A program made the translations under genes and the position numbers. The notes beneath the pieces are model-generated. The model was not told the DNA's origin. It saw only the letters and a program-made list of their open reading frames with translations, and did not search any database. A stretch of DNA of 64,000 nt from Mycobacterium aquaticum (lineage in GTDB: Bacteria; Actinomycetota; Actinomycetes; Mycobacteriales; Mycobacteriaceae). The stretch is from contig NZ_MVHF01000028.1 in assembly GCF_002086485.1 (NCBI RefSeq), positions 39,458 through 103,457 on the forward strand. Direction: 5' to 3'. This document shows positions 1 through 8,685 of the stretch, in pieces (the stretch's first letter is position 1; each line of letters opens with the position of its first letter).

Positions 1-1
1 T

Positions 2-919
2 TTCCTGCGGATGACCTACGACCTGCTCGCCACCGGCCTGGCCTTCGGACTGCTGGCCTTCGCATTCCTGGGCCCGGCGGCGTCGATCGCCATCCGGCAC
101 AGTGACGACAAGGCCGGCCTGGTGTTCATCTCGCCACCGATCGCGTGGCTGCTGGCCGTCATCGCATTCACCGTCGCGCTGGCCGTGCTGGTGTTCGCGC
201 CCGCACTCGATGCCGCGATCGACCGCTGGCTGTTGTCGCCATCGCCCACCGCGGCATTGCAGTATCAGGTCAGCGCACTGGCCGATGCCCGGGAAGGCGC
301 GGTGTCCTCGGCTCAGACCGAAAGACACCGCATCGAGCGCGATCTGCACGACAGTGTGCAGCCGCGGCTGGTGTCCCTGGCGATGACGATCGGGCTGGCC
401 CAGACCAAGCTGGACACCGATCTACCTGCCGCCAAGGCCCTGATCACCGAAGCGCACGATGACGCCAAGAGCGCTCTGGTGGAGCTGCGCAACGTGGTGC
501 GTGGCATCGCACCGACCATCCTGGCCGATCGCGGACTGGACGCCGCACTGTCCTCGGTGGTGCAACGCGCCGAAACCTCGGGTGTGCCAACGACTTTGCA
601 CGTCGAACTGCCGCAGCGGCTGCCCGACGAGGTCGAATCGGTGGCGTACTTCGTCGTCGCCGAGGCCCTGACCAACATCGCCAAACACGCCAACGCAACC
701 CAGGCGGTGGTCACTGTGCGGTGGGACCCGTCGGCGAATGTGCTGCACGTGTCAGTGTTCGACGACGGTGCGGGCGGGGCGGTGATCGGGACCGACGAGA
801 ACGCCACGGGCCTGCGCGGGCTCGATGAACGGGTGCGGGCTGCCGGTGGATCGTTCGGGGTGTCCAGTCCGGTCACCGGACCGACGATCGTCACGGCGGT
901 GCTGCCATGCGCATCGTGA
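2..919 (+). CDS. NarL-type sensor histidine kinase, 5' end outside window
   Basis: Membrane sensor kinase of the HisKA_3 (NarX/DesK) class, expected to phosphorylate the response regulator encoded next. The frame is open to the window edge and the first visible Met is at base 11, so the N-terminal part of the sensor domain is missing here. Two hydrophobic segments (about residues 5-28 and 43-65 counted from base 11) precede the dimerisation helix ERHRIERDLHDSVQ, whose phospho-acceptor is His113. An HATPase N-box (EALTNIAKHAN) and G-box (GLRGLDERVRAAGG) follow. The gene overlaps the regulator by 13 bases, so the pair is co-transcribed. The stimulus cannot be read from the sequence. Confidence 0.9.
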   Translation, partial: FLRMTYDLLATGLAFGLLAFAFLGPAASIAIRHSDDKAGLVFISPPIAWLLAVIAFTVALAVLVFAPALDAAIDRWLLSPSPTAALQYQVSALADAREGAVSSAQTERHRIERDLHDSVQPRLVSLAMTIGLAQTKLDTDLPAAKALITEAHDDAKSALVELRNVVRGIAPTILADRGLDAALSSVVQRAETSGVPTTLHVELPQRLPDEVESVAYFVVAEALTNIAKHANATQAVVTVRWDPSANVLHVSVFDDGAGGAVIGTDENATGLRGLDERVRAAGGSFGVSSPVTGPTIVTAVLPCAS

Positions 920-1551
920 TCGCCGAGGACTCCGCCCTGCTGCGCGCCGGTATCGAGCGGATCCTCGCCGACGCCGGGCACGAGGTCGTCGCCGGTGTGC
1001 CCGACGCCACCAACCTGCTGCGGCTGGTCAACGACAAGCGTCCGGACCTGGCCATCGTCGACGTACGGATGCCACCCACCTTCACCGACGAGGGCATCCG
1101 TGCAGCGGCCCTGTTACGCAAGCAGAACCCCGATTCCGCAGTGCTCGTGCTGTCCCACTATGTCGAGGAGCGCTACGCCGCTGACCTGATCACCTCGGAC
1201 ACAAAGGGTTTCGGCTATCTGCTCAAAGACCGGGTCGCCGACGTACCGGCCTTTCTCGATGCCGTCACGGTGGTGGGTGGCGGCGGCACAGTGCTCGATC
1301 CCGAGGTGGTGTCACAGATCTTGGTGCGTTCCCACCGGCGCAGCGCGCTGGACCAACTGACTCCACGCGAACACGACGTGCTGCAACTCATGGCAGAGGG
1401 CAGGACCAACTCCGCCATCGCTGGCGCGCTGCACATCTCGGTCGGCTCGGCCGAGAAGCACATCGCCTCGATCTTCACCAAACTCGACCTGGCTCCCGAC
1501 GAGAGCGAGAACCGCCGCGTGCTGGCCGTGCTCCGCTATCTCGAGTCGTAG
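907..1551 (+). CDS. NarL/FixJ-family response regulator
   Basis: DNA-binding response regulator of 214 residues, partner of the overlapping kinase. The N-terminal receiver has acidic residues ED at 7-8 and the phospho-acceptor Asp52 in AIVDVRMPP. The C-terminal LuxR-type HTH starts at LTPREHDVLQLMAEGRTN and includes HISVGSAEKHIASIFTKLDL. Full length for the family. The start ATG lies inside the end of the kinase gene, which points to translational coupling. The membrane protein gene 41 bases downstream may belong to the same unit. Confidence 0.93.
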   Translation: MRIVIAEDSALLRAGIERILADAGHEVVAGVPDATNLLRLVNDKRPDLAIVDVRMPPTFTDEGIRAAALLRKQNPDSAVLVLSHYVEERYAADLITSDTKGFGYLLKDRVADVPAFLDAVTVVGGGGTVLDPEVVSQILVRSHRRSALDQLTPREHDVLQLMAEGRTNSAIAGALHISVGSAEKHIASIFTKLDLAPDESENRRVLAVLRYLES

Positions 1552-1592
1552 CCCTACGTCGTCAAATACACACCCCGGGAAGGACTTCCAAC

Positions 1593-2477
1593 GTGCAGAC
1601 CCTCACGCCCCCACCGATAGCCGCGCAGCCGCCGCAGCTGTCCTCGGGCGGGCGCACCGCCTTGCGCCTGACCCTGATCGCCATCGCCGCACTGGTGGTC
1701 GCCACGACCGTGGCAGCGCTGGGCGTGACCGCGTGGGGCGTCAGCGCGCTACGGGTCATCACCGACAGCCAGGCGCTGCCGTCGACCATGCGCGCCCTGG
1801 TGATCGACACCGCGCGTATCCCCGTCGCGATCCGCATCACCGCGGACCGCGAAACCCGCGAACCCAAAGCCGATCTGCGCCTGCTCAACACCACGCACAG
1901 CGGAGCCCACCAGCTCTCGGTGAGCACCGTCGGCGGCGAAACGCGCGTCACCATCGCGGGTAACCCCGGTCCGATGCTGGCATGGGCCCGTGGCGGCGAG
2001 ATCACCGTCGCGCTGCCGCCCGATCAGGCGCGCCGGTTGACCGTGCGTACCCAGCAGGAGTTCGGCGCCGTCATCGCACAGGCCGACCTGGACCAGCTGG
2101 AAGCCCGCACCAACGACGGCGAGATCATCCTGCTCGGTGGTGCACGGCGGATCGAGGTGCACACCGTGGACGGTTCGGTCACCACCCGCGACCCCATAGC
2201 GGTGTCCGAGCAGTTCATCGCGAGCACATCTGACGGCGACGTCACCGTCGACTTCCGCGACACCGCGCCGCGCAGTGTCGAGGCCATCACCCGCAACGGC
2301 GATGTCGCGATCGGGCTGCCCGAACGCGGACCGTACCTGGTGCGCACCCAGACCAGCGGGTCGACCGATGTGCAGGTGCCCGAGACCAACAGCCCGGACA
2401 CCGCGGTCGCCCAGATCACCGCCCGCTCCTCTGACGGCGACGTGGTGGTGCAACAGCTCTCGCTGCGCAACCGCTGA
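1593..2477 (+). CDS. DUF4097-like membrane-anchored protein
   Basis: 294-residue protein with a GTG start preceded by an AAGGA ribosome site. A short proline-rich cytoplasmic N-terminus is followed by one transmembrane segment (about residues 26-50). The extracytoplasmic part is made of repeating strand motifs such as TNDGEIILLGG, TVDGSVTT, TSDGDVTVDF, TRNGDVAIGL and SSDGDVVVQQ, which is the beta-helical pattern of DUF4097/adhesin-like domains. It follows the NarL-type pair by 41 bases, and such proteins often sit with envelope-stress regulators. A role in the signal pathway or cell surface is inference. Confidence 0.7.
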   Translation: MQTLTPPPIAAQPPQLSSGGRTALRLTLIAIAALVVATTVAALGVTAWGVSALRVITDSQALPSTMRALVIDTARIPVAIRITADRETREPKADLRLLNTTHSGAHQLSVSTVGGETRVTIAGNPGPMLAWARGGEITVALPPDQARRLTVRTQQEFGAVIAQADLDQLEARTNDGEIILLGGARRIEVHTVDGSVTTRDPIAVSEQFIASTSDGDVTVDFRDTAPRSVEAITRNGDVAIGLPERGPYLVRTQTSGSTDVQVPETNSPDTAVAQITARSSDGDVVVQQLSLRNR

Positions 2478-2495
2478 GACGAGACCGATGGCCCG

Positions 2496-3035
2496 CTACC
2501 GCAACGCTTTTCCGAACAGCAGCACGTCCTGGGGTTCTTCGCTGATGTTCGGGAACATCGAGTAGCGGGCCAGCCGGCCCTCCGCCGCCAGACCGCACCG
2601 GCGCAGCACTCCGGCCGACGCGGCATTGTCGACATGGCAGAACGCCGACACCCGGTACACCGCGGTATCGCGCACGATCTCATCGAGCAGCACCGCGACC
2701 GCCTCAGACATCAGTCCCCGGCCCCACCACTTTCGCGCGAGGCAGTAGCCCAACTCGACCTCGTGCGGCTGGCGGTACCGGCGGGCACACAGGCCGATTG
2801 CTTCGCCATCCACCTCGATCAATCGCGTAATCTCCTTGTCCGCGTTGAACAACGACGTGATCACGCGGCGCGTCTCGGCCACGTCAGGATGCGGGCGCCA
2901 GGCCAGGTACCGCGTCACCTCGGGATCGGAGGAGATGCGGGTGAACATCGCGTCGGCGTCGGTGACTGCGGGAGCCCGTAGCCGCACCCGCGGTCCGGTC
3001 AGTGTCGGTACCTCGGACATCCCCATATCCTGCAC
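2496..3035 (-). CDS. GNAT N-acetyltransferase, RimJ/RimL type
   Basis: 179-residue acetyltransferase of the RimJ/RimL branch. The sequence starts with the usual LTGPRVRLRAP strand, has ELGYCLARKWWGRGLMSEAV as the acetyl-CoA binding region with its R/Q-x-x-G-x-G/A loop, and ends with SAGVLRRCGLAAEGRLARYSMF, typical of family members that modify protein N-termini or small molecules. Met4 and Met6 are alternative starts. It is divergent from the VOC gene, with only 40 bases between them. The substrate is unknown. Confidence 0.88.
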   Translation of the reverse strand: MQDMGMSEVPTLTGPRVRLRAPAVTDADAMFTRISSDPEVTRYLAWRPHPDVAETRRVITSLFNADKEITRLIEVDGEAIGLCARRYRQPHEVELGYCLARKWWGRGLMSEAVAVLLDEIVRDTAVYRVSAFCHVDNAASAGVLRRCGLAAEGRLARYSMFPNISEEPQDVLLFGKALR

Positions 3036-3075
3036 CGTTGCCGACGATGTCGGCGCAGGGGTTTACTCGATTTAC

Positions 3076-3459
3076 ATGGCCATCACCTTCAACCACACCA
3101 TCGTCGCCGCCAGGGACCGTGAGGAGTCGGCGAGCTTCTTCACCGACCTGTTCGGCCTGCCCAGCGCCAAAGAATTCGGACACTTCCTGGCCGTGACGCT
3201 CAACCACGGGGTCAGTCTCGACTACGCACAAGTGGGTCCCGAGGAAGACATTCGGCCGCAGCACTACGCCTTCCTGGTGTCCGAGGACGAGTTCGACGCG
3301 ATCTACGGCCGCATCCGGGAACGCGGACTGCAGCACTGGGCGGATCCACGGGCTGCGCGGCCCGGCGAGATCAACCACAACGACGGCGGCCGCGGGGTGT
3401 ACTTCCAGGACCCCTCGGGCCATTACCTGGAGATCATCACCCGGCCGTACGGCGGCTGA
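3076..3459 (+). CDS. VOC-family protein (glyoxalase/bleomycin resistance fold)
   Basis: Single-domain vicinal-oxygen-chelate protein of 127 residues. The start MAITFNHTIVAARDREESA was chosen because it begins the first beta-alpha-beta-beta-beta module directly; longer upstream reading runs into the divergent acetyltransferase. The second module ends with GVYFQDPSGHYLEIITRPYG, where the Glu is the usual metal ligand. Family members include glyoxalases, dioxygenases and antibiotic-binding proteins. Nothing here picks one activity. It is convergent with the Rrf2 gene across a hairpin. Confidence 0.88.
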   Translation: MAITFNHTIVAARDREESASFFTDLFGLPSAKEFGHFLAVTLNHGVSLDYAQVGPEEDIRPQHYAFLVSEDEFDAIYGRIRERGLQHWADPRAARPGEINHNDGGRGVYFQDPSGHYLEIITRPYGG

Positions 3460-3473
3460 GCACCCGCTCAGCC
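3454..3473. terminator. Bidirectional hairpin between VOC and Rrf2 genes
   Basis: Perfect 8-bp stem GGCTGAGC / GCTCAGCC with loop ACCC. It spans the stop codons of two convergent genes, so it could end transcription from both sides. There is no U-tract, as is common for mycobacterial terminators. Confidence 0.6.
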
Positions 3474-3938
3474 GTGACCCCGCTGCGCCTCTTGACTGAT
3501 GTAGGCGCCGGCCAATTTCACGACGTGGCCAGGCAACGTGCCGCTGGCCACGTCGGCCAGGCTGGTTTCCTCAAGCACCGACCGCATGCTGGCCCGCAAC
3601 GCCCGCCACACGTCGGTGAGCGCAGCCGTCGGGCCCGAGTACGGAAGATCGCCCAACCCGATGTCGCGGACGCTGGCCAATGGGCCGTCGATGCAACGCA
3701 GCACGTCGGCGATGCTGATCGCGTCGGCCGGACGGGCCAACTCGTAGCCACCGTCGCGGCCACGGTGGCTGCGGACCAGACGGTCGGTCCGCAGGTCGGA
3801 CAGGATGTCGACCAGGAACTGCGCCGGGATGCCCTGCGCCTTGGCCAGATCATCGGTTTTGACTAGATCGCCCTCGCCGACGGTAGCCAGTTCGACCATG
3901 GCGCGGACGGCGTACTCCGCCTTCGCCGACATCCGCAT
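3468..3938 (-). CDS. Rrf2-family transcriptional regulator
   Basis: 156-residue winged-helix regulator starting MRMSAKAEYAVRAMVELA. This start fits the family N-terminus; an earlier Met would overlap the upstream gene. The HTH core is LAKAQGIPAQFLVDILSDLR and the wing is HRGRDGGYELARPA. Only one Cys (in VLRCIDG) is visible in the region that normally carries three cluster ligands, so it is probably not an IscR/NsrR-type Fe-S sensor. In M. tuberculosis the Rrf2 gene Rv1287 follows cysN. This is likely its ortholog, separated here by about 2.9 kb of extra genes, so a link to sulfur metabolism is possible. Confidence 0.87.
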   Translation of the reverse strand: MRMSAKAEYAVRAMVELATVGEGDLVKTDDLAKAQGIPAQFLVDILSDLRTDRLVRSHRGRDGGYELARPADAISIADVLRCIDGPLASVRDIGLGDLPYSGPTAALTDVWRALRASMRSVLEETSLADVASGTLPGHVVKLAGAYISQEAQRGHG

Positions 3939-3957
3939 GGTGTGGATTCTGCCAGCG

Positions 3958-4623
3958 TTACCGAGGGGCGGTGTTGCGCAGGGCACCCGTCATGGCGCGT
4001 ACCGACGGCGGCACAGGCGTACCCGGCGCGACATCCGGGGCGGTTTGCGGCGGCCCGTACTGCGTCGTCAGCGGCACCACCCCGGCCCAGGCGCCTGCGG
4101 CGACATCCTCCGGCGGATCCTCGGGCCAGCCGTCGCTGATCTTCAACGACCAGTTGTCGACACCGATGGGCAACCGCAACGCCAGCGTCGCGGCAAGTTC
4201 CTTGGCGGTGCTGTCCCGCAGTTCGGCGACGCGGCCCGGCACGAACGTATCGGTCAAGAGCTGCAGGTACGCGGTCTTGTCCTCGGCGGCGATGCGCTCG
4301 AACGTCCCGAACACCACCGCACTGCGATAGGCGAACGACGACTCGAAAGCACTGCGCGCCACCGTCACCCCGTCCAGCGCGGTGACCGACACCGCGACCG
4401 GGGCCCCATCTGCCAGCGCCCGCATCCAAGGTGATCCCGTCGAACCGTGGATGACGAGATCGTCGTCGATGCGGGCGAATCCGATCGGGAACACCACGGG
4501 GTGACCGTCGCGGACAAGGGCGACGGTCGCCAGCGGTGTGCTGTCGAGCAGCTGGTCGAGCCGGCTGCGGGAGGTGCTCTGCAGCTCGGCGAGCCGGGTC
4601 ACCTGGGTGTCGGGGCGCGTCAT
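3958..4623 (-). CDS. Pyridoxamine-phosphate-oxidase-like flavin/F420 split-barrel protein
   Basis: 221-residue protein with the split beta-barrel pattern: SRLDQLLDSTPLATVALVRDG, then HPVVFPIGFARIDDDLVIHG, then GSPWMRALADGAPVAVSVTALDGV, and a C-terminal NWSLKISDGWPEDPPED segment. It resembles the large group of actinobacterial PNPOx-like proteins that bind FMN or F420. The enzyme substrate is unknown. It ends 19 bases before the Rrf2 start and begins 6 bases after the isochorismatase stop on the same strand, so the three genes are probably co-transcribed. Confidence 0.8.
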   Translation of the reverse strand: MTRPDTQVTRLAELQSTSRSRLDQLLDSTPLATVALVRDGHPVVFPIGFARIDDDLVIHGSTGSPWMRALADGAPVAVSVTALDGVTVARSAFESSFAYRSAVVFGTFERIAAEDKTAYLQLLTDTFVPGRVAELRDSTAKELAATLALRLPIGVDNWSLKISDGWPEDPPEDVAAGAWAGVVPLTTQYGPPQTAPDVAPGTPVPPSVRAMTGALRNTAPR

Positions 4624-4629
4624 GGTGGG

Positions 4630-5226
4630 TTAGTCAGGGATGTCGGCCGTGCCGGGCACCACGAGCGCGAACAGATCGGCCAGCGCTGCCAGGCTTGCGG
4701 CTTGCAACGCCGGGGCGGATACCGCTTGACCGTCCGGGCCGGCCAGGCTGCGGGTGGCCGTCGCGGCGGCCACGACCGTGGGTGCGTACCCGAGGTTGAA
4801 TGCGCCGCGGGCGGTGGAGTTCACGCACATGTGGGTCATGAAGCCTGCGAGGACCAGGTTCGATGCGCCAAGGGCCTTGAGCCGCTCGTCGAGATCGGTC
4901 TGCACGAACGAGTTCGGGAACTGCTTCACGACCACCGGCTCGTCGCCGCGTGGTGCCACGGCGTCGACGATCGCGCCGCTCTCCCCCTCGATGTCGTACA
5001 GCGAACCGGGACCGTCGGAATGCTGGATGTGGATGATCGGAATACCGGCGGTGCGGGCACGGTCGAGCAGTGCGGCCGTCTCGTCGAGCGCAGCCTGGAC
5101 GCCTTCGAGCTCCATGACCCCTTGCGTGTAGGTCTTCTGGCAGTCGATGAGCACCAGGGCGGAGTCGGCGAGACGAGCGGGTTCGACGGGCAGGCTGGCA
5201 AGTTCGCGCAGAGTGGGGCGGGTCAT
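4630..5226 (-). CDS. Isochorismatase-like cysteine hydrolase
   Basis: 198-residue alpha/beta hydrolase of the isochorismatase/nicotinamidase superfamily. The catalytic triad can be read: Asp in SALVLIDCQKTY, Lys in VVKQFPNSF, and the nucleophile Cys in GFMTHMCVNSTARGAFNLGY. The preceding Met-Cys lacks the usual cis-peptide VLV context of nicotinamidase, so the substrate is uncertain. The product is cytosolic. First gene of a likely three-gene unit with the PNPOx-like and Rrf2 genes. Confidence 0.86.
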   Translation of the reverse strand: MTRPTLRELASLPVEPARLADSALVLIDCQKTYTQGVMELEGVQAALDETAALLDRARTAGIPIIHIQHSDGPGSLYDIEGESGAIVDAVAPRGDEPVVVKQFPNSFVQTDLDERLKALGASNLVLAGFMTHMCVNSTARGAFNLGYAPTVVAAATATRSLAGPDGQAVSAPALQAASLAALADLFALVVPGTADIPD

Positions 5227-5294
5227 CTCGGTGAGCCTAGTGTCCCGTGACGGCGCTCAGGCTCCGAATGCGGGACTGCGGAGTACCGCCTCGC

Positions 5295-6044
5295 TCAGTC
5301 GAAGCACTGTTGCTTCAGCCGCTCGACATACGTGTCGAGCCCGGCCAGCACGGCCGGACTGTCGCGGTAATCGAGGCGCGCTCGTGAGACGTAGGAGGCG
5401 TTCTGCTCTGCGTCCCACTGGTCTCCGTCGCTCGGGTAGCGCTGGCCCGGGTCGGCTGGTGGCGCCCAGCGGAGCTCATGTTTGCGAACGAATTCGGTGA
5501 TGCGTGCCAGCGCGTGCAGTTGGGGTTCGACCTCGGCGACGTGAGCGCCGTAGATTTCCCTCGGAAACGGGCAGTCACCGAACGCACCTTCCAGGGTGGC
5601 CGGGCCAGACCCCGCCGCGACGATGGCATCCCAAACAGGTTGTGCGATCAGGGCGTAGACCAAGGGGTCGCCGTCCAGTACGGCCATCGGCATCGGGGTG
5701 AACGGCTCGTCACCGTACGGTCCCGCCAGCAGCCAGGCGTCCATGATGTAGGTGAGCAGCCCCTGGAGGCCGCAATCGCCTGAAAAATCGACGACCTCGC
5801 CCTCGACTGCGGGCTTGACCACGAATCTGCCAGTGCGGTGTTGCTGTTCAAGGTAGCCGTGCAGCAATTCGACGGCTCGGTCGCTCGTCTCTGGGAAGAT
5901 CGACCCGGTGCCGTCGTACTCGCCGGGGATACCAAGACTCACCGGCTCGTACCCGGAGGGGGTGCACCGCAAGACCACCACCACCGCGCCGACGTAATCA
6001 ACGCTCACCCCGGTCAACATGCACTTGCAGTCAAAGAAGCCCAC
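5295..6044 (-). CDS. Hypothetical protein, 249 residues
   Basis: No family is recognised. The start was set at GTG 6044 (MGFFDCKCMLTGVSVDYVG), 9 bases after an AGGA site, because the longer frame upstream is Arg/Ala-rich noise overlapping the promoter side of the next gene. The protein is acidic, has no signal peptide or membrane helix, and carries Cys residues near the N-terminus (DCKC) and one in the centre (SGDCGLQG). It sits alone between the isochorismatase and the cysQ-like gene. Calling it coding rests on length and codon bias only. Confidence 0.6.
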   Translation of the reverse strand: MGFFDCKCMLTGVSVDYVGAVVVVLRCTPSGYEPVSLGIPGEYDGTGSIFPETSDRAVELLHGYLEQQHRTGRFVVKPAVEGEVVDFSGDCGLQGLLTYIMDAWLLAGPYGDEPFTPMPMAVLDGDPLVYALIAQPVWDAIVAAGSGPATLEGAFGDCPFPREIYGAHVAEVEPQLHALARITEFVRKHELRWAPPADPGQRYPSDGDQWDAEQNASYVSRARLDYRDSPAVLAGLDTYVERLKQQCFD

Positions 6045-6109
6045 ACCAGAATCCTGGCACGCCTGATGAGCGGCTCCCGGCGCCAATTTGCACCGGGCCG
6101 CAGCGGAGG

Positions 6110-6844
6110 CTACTGCGCAGCGGTGACGGCCAACACGCGCTTGGCCAACTCGGGACGGCACACCAGCAGATCGGGCAGCTTGGGATCTGCCGAGTTGTAG
6201 ACCAGCGGCGAGCCGTCGATGCGTGACGTGTGCAGGCCGGCGGCCCGCGCCACGGCGACCGGTGCTGCCGAATCCCATTCGTACTGCCCACCTGCGTGCA
6301 CGTACACGTCAGCGACCCCGCGGATGACGGCGGCGACTTTCGCTCCGGCCGAACCCATTTCGACCAGAGTGCCGTCGAGCGCGTCACGCACCGCAAGCGC
6401 CACGGCAGGCGGCCGGGTGCGGGACACGACCACCCGCGGCGGGCCGTCGAATGCGCGCGGCGCGGCCACCTCAGGCGTGAACAGGGTGGTGTTCTGGGCA
6501 GGCAACGCCACCGCACCCGCGACCAATTCGCCCGCCTGCCACAGGGCCACGTGGACGGCCCAATCGTCACGGCCGAGTTCGGAGAACTCCCTGGTGCCGT
6601 CCAGCGGGTCGACGATCCACACCCGGTCGGCGCTCAACCGGACCGGATCGTCCACCCCCTCTTCGGACAGCACTGCGTCGCCCGGACGGTGCGCGGCCAA
6701 CTCCGCCATCAGGAAGTCGTGGGACTGCTTGTCCCCGGCCACCTTTCGCTCCTCCACCGTGGCATCGGCGAAGTCGGCACGAACATCGAGCAGCAGATCC
6801 CCAGTACGCGTGGCCAGCCGCTCCGCGAGCTCGTGGTCGTTCAT
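6110..6844 (-). CDS. cysQ: CysQ-like 3'-phosphoadenosine-5'-phosphate phosphatase
   Basis: 244-residue member of the Mg2+-dependent, Li+-sensitive inositol-monophosphatase superfamily. The signature WIVDPLDGTREFSEL carries the metal-binding Asp residues, and a second motif, YEWDSAAPVAVARAAG, closes the site. An upstream Glu (LSEEGVDD) completes it. PAP phosphatase removes the inhibitory by-product of sulfotransfer. Its start overlaps the end of cysNC by four bases, which supports a sulfate-assimilation role over inositol phosphatase. The known M. tuberculosis CysQ, Rv2131c, is not linked to cysDN in that genome, so this linkage is different. Activity on fructose-1,6-bisphosphate or inositol phosphates is also possible in this family. 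Confidence 0.85.
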   Translation of the reverse strand: MNDHELAERLATRTGDLLLDVRADFADATVEERKVAGDKQSHDFLMAELAAHRPGDAVLSEEGVDDPVRLSADRVWIVDPLDGTREFSELGRDDWAVHVALWQAGELVAGAVALPAQNTTLFTPEVAAPRAFDGPPRVVVSRTRPPAVALAVRDALDGTLVEMGSAGAKVAAVIRGVADVYVHAGGQYEWDSAAPVAVARAAGLHTSRIDGSPLVYNSADPKLPDLLVCRPELAKRVLAVTAAQ

Positions 6845-8685
6845 CGGCCGCCCTCCAGCAGATCGATGACCGACTGCGCCAACTCGTCCGGGCTGCGGTC
6901 CGGGGTCAGCCGCAGATCCGGGTTCTTGGGCCGCTGGTACGGGCTGTCGATCCCGGTGAAGTGGGTGATCTCACCGGCCCGGGCTTTGGCATAGAGCCCC
7001 TTGGGATCTCGGCGCTCACAGTCTTCCAGCGGGGTGTCACAGAACACCTCGAAGAAGTCCAAACCCGCCTCGGTGGTGACCTTGCGCGCCAACGCACGAT
7101 GCTCCTCGAGCGGGCTGATGGCAGGCACCAGCACGACCTGACCGGAGTCGGCGAGGATGGCGGCGACGTGGGCGAGCCTGCGCTGGTTCTCCGCCCGGTC
7201 GGCCATCGAGAAGCCGAGATCCGAGTTCAGCCCGTGGCGCAGATTGTCGCCGTCGAGAACGTAAGCGGGAACACCCTTTTCAAGCAGCTTCTGCTCCACC
7301 AGCATGGCCACCGACGACTTCCCCGACCCGGACAGCCCGGTGAACCAGACAGTGCGGCCCTTCGACAGCCGATCCTCCGCGGTGCACAGCGACTGGTGCC
7401 GCACCGTGTTGGGGCTCGAGGTCTCATTGCGAGTGTCACGCAGCACCATGCCCGCGGCGACAGTGCCGTTGGTGTTGGGATCGATCAGGATGAACGATCC
7501 GGTGGCGGCGTTGCGGCTGTACTCGTCGAGCAGTAGCGGCACCTGCGTGCGCAACGAGATGCGGCCCAGCTCATTGAGTTTCAGCGCCGTCGCGGACTTG
7601 TCACGGTGCAGGGTGTTGACGTCGAGGCGATAGTCCAGGCCGACCACCTTGGCCCGCGTGGTGCGGGTGGTGTGCTTGACCAGATACTCGCGACCGGGCT
7701 CCAACGACGCGTCGTCGGCCATCCAGCACACGGTGGCGTCGAAATCCTGCACCACGCGCGGCTGATTGTTCGGCCGCGCGATCATGTCACCGCGTGAGAT
7801 GTCGATGTCGTCGGACAGGCTGATCGACACGGCCATCGGCGGGAAGGCCTCGTCGACGACGCCCGACGGGCCCTCGATCTCGGTGATCCGGGTCGACTTG
7901 CCCGCGGGCAATACCACGACGTCGTCGCCGGTGCGCAGCACGCCGCTGGCGACCGTGCCCGCGTAGCTGCGGTGGTCGGCATGCTGGTGCGTCTGCGGCC
8001 GGATCACGTATTGGACCGGGAAACGGACATCGACGAGATTGCGGTCACCGGCGATGTAGACGTCTTCGAGATGGCTCAGCAGCGCCGGACCCTCGTACCA
8101 GGGAGTGACATCGGATTTGGTCACCACGTTGTCGCCGTTGAGCGCCGACATCGGGATGGTGGTCACGTCATGGACGTCGAGGCGGGCCGCGAACGCGTGG
8201 AACTCGTCGCGGATGGCCTCGAATTTTTCCTGATCCCAATCGATCAGGTCCATCTTGTTGACCGCGAGCACGATGTGCTGGATGCCCAGCAGCGAGGCCA
8301 GGAACGCGTGCCGGCGCGACTGCTCGAGCAGTCCGTGGCGCGCGTCGACCAGCACGATGACCAGCTGCGCGGTGGAGGCCCCGGTCACCATGTTGCGGGT
8401 GTACTGAATGTGCCCCGGGGTGTCGGCGATGATGAATTTGCGCTTGGCCGTGGCGAAGTAGCGGTAGGCCACGTCGATCGTGATGCCCTGCTCACGCTCG
8501 GCGCGCAGGCCATCGGTGACCAGTGCCAGGTCGGTGTAGTCGTGGCCGCGTTCCTTGGAGGTGCGCTCGACGGCGGCGAGCTGGTCCTCCATGACGGCCT
8601 TGCTGTCGTAGAGCAGCCTGCCGATCAGTGTGGACTTGCCGTCATCGACGGACCCTGCGGTGGCAAGCCTCAACAACGTGCTCAT
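6841..8685 (-). CDS. cysNC: Bifunctional sulfate adenylyltransferase subunit 1 / APS kinase
   Basis: 614 residues, the same length I recall for M. tuberculosis CysN. The first part (about residues 1-430) is an EF-Tu-like GTPase with P-loop GSVDDGKSTLIGRLL, DTPGHIQYTRNM and NKMD. It uses GTP hydrolysis to drive APS synthesis by CysD. The second part (about 440-614) is APS kinase, with P-loop GLSGSGKSS, the DNLRHGLN and FCDTPLEDCERRDPKGLYAKA motifs, and IDSPYQRPKNPDL; it makes PAPS. The start overlaps the cysD stop by one base (TGATG), and its end overlaps the cysQ-like gene by four. The cytosolic enzyme complex feeds cysteine and sulfolipid synthesis. Confidence 0.97.
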   Translation of the reverse strand: MSTLLRLATAGSVDDGKSTLIGRLLYDSKAVMEDQLAAVERTSKERGHDYTDLALVTDGLRAEREQGITIDVAYRYFATAKRKFIIADTPGHIQYTRNMVTGASTAQLVIVLVDARHGLLEQSRRHAFLASLLGIQHIVLAVNKMDLIDWDQEKFEAIRDEFHAFAARLDVHDVTTIPMSALNGDNVVTKSDVTPWYEGPALLSHLEDVYIAGDRNLVDVRFPVQYVIRPQTHQHADHRSYAGTVASGVLRTGDDVVVLPAGKSTRITEIEGPSGVVDEAFPPMAVSISLSDDIDISRGDMIARPNNQPRVVQDFDATVCWMADDASLEPGREYLVKHTTRTTRAKVVGLDYRLDVNTLHRDKSATALKLNELGRISLRTQVPLLLDEYSRNAATGSFILIDPNTNGTVAAGMVLRDTRNETSSPNTVRHQSLCTAEDRLSKGRTVWFTGLSGSGKSSVAMLVEQKLLEKGVPAYVLDGDNLRHGLNSDLGFSMADRAENQRRLAHVAAILADSGQVVLVPAISPLEEHRALARKVTTEAGLDFFEVFCDTPLEDCERRDPKGLYAKARAGEITHFTGIDSPYQRPKNPDLRLTPDRSPDELAQSVIDLLEGGR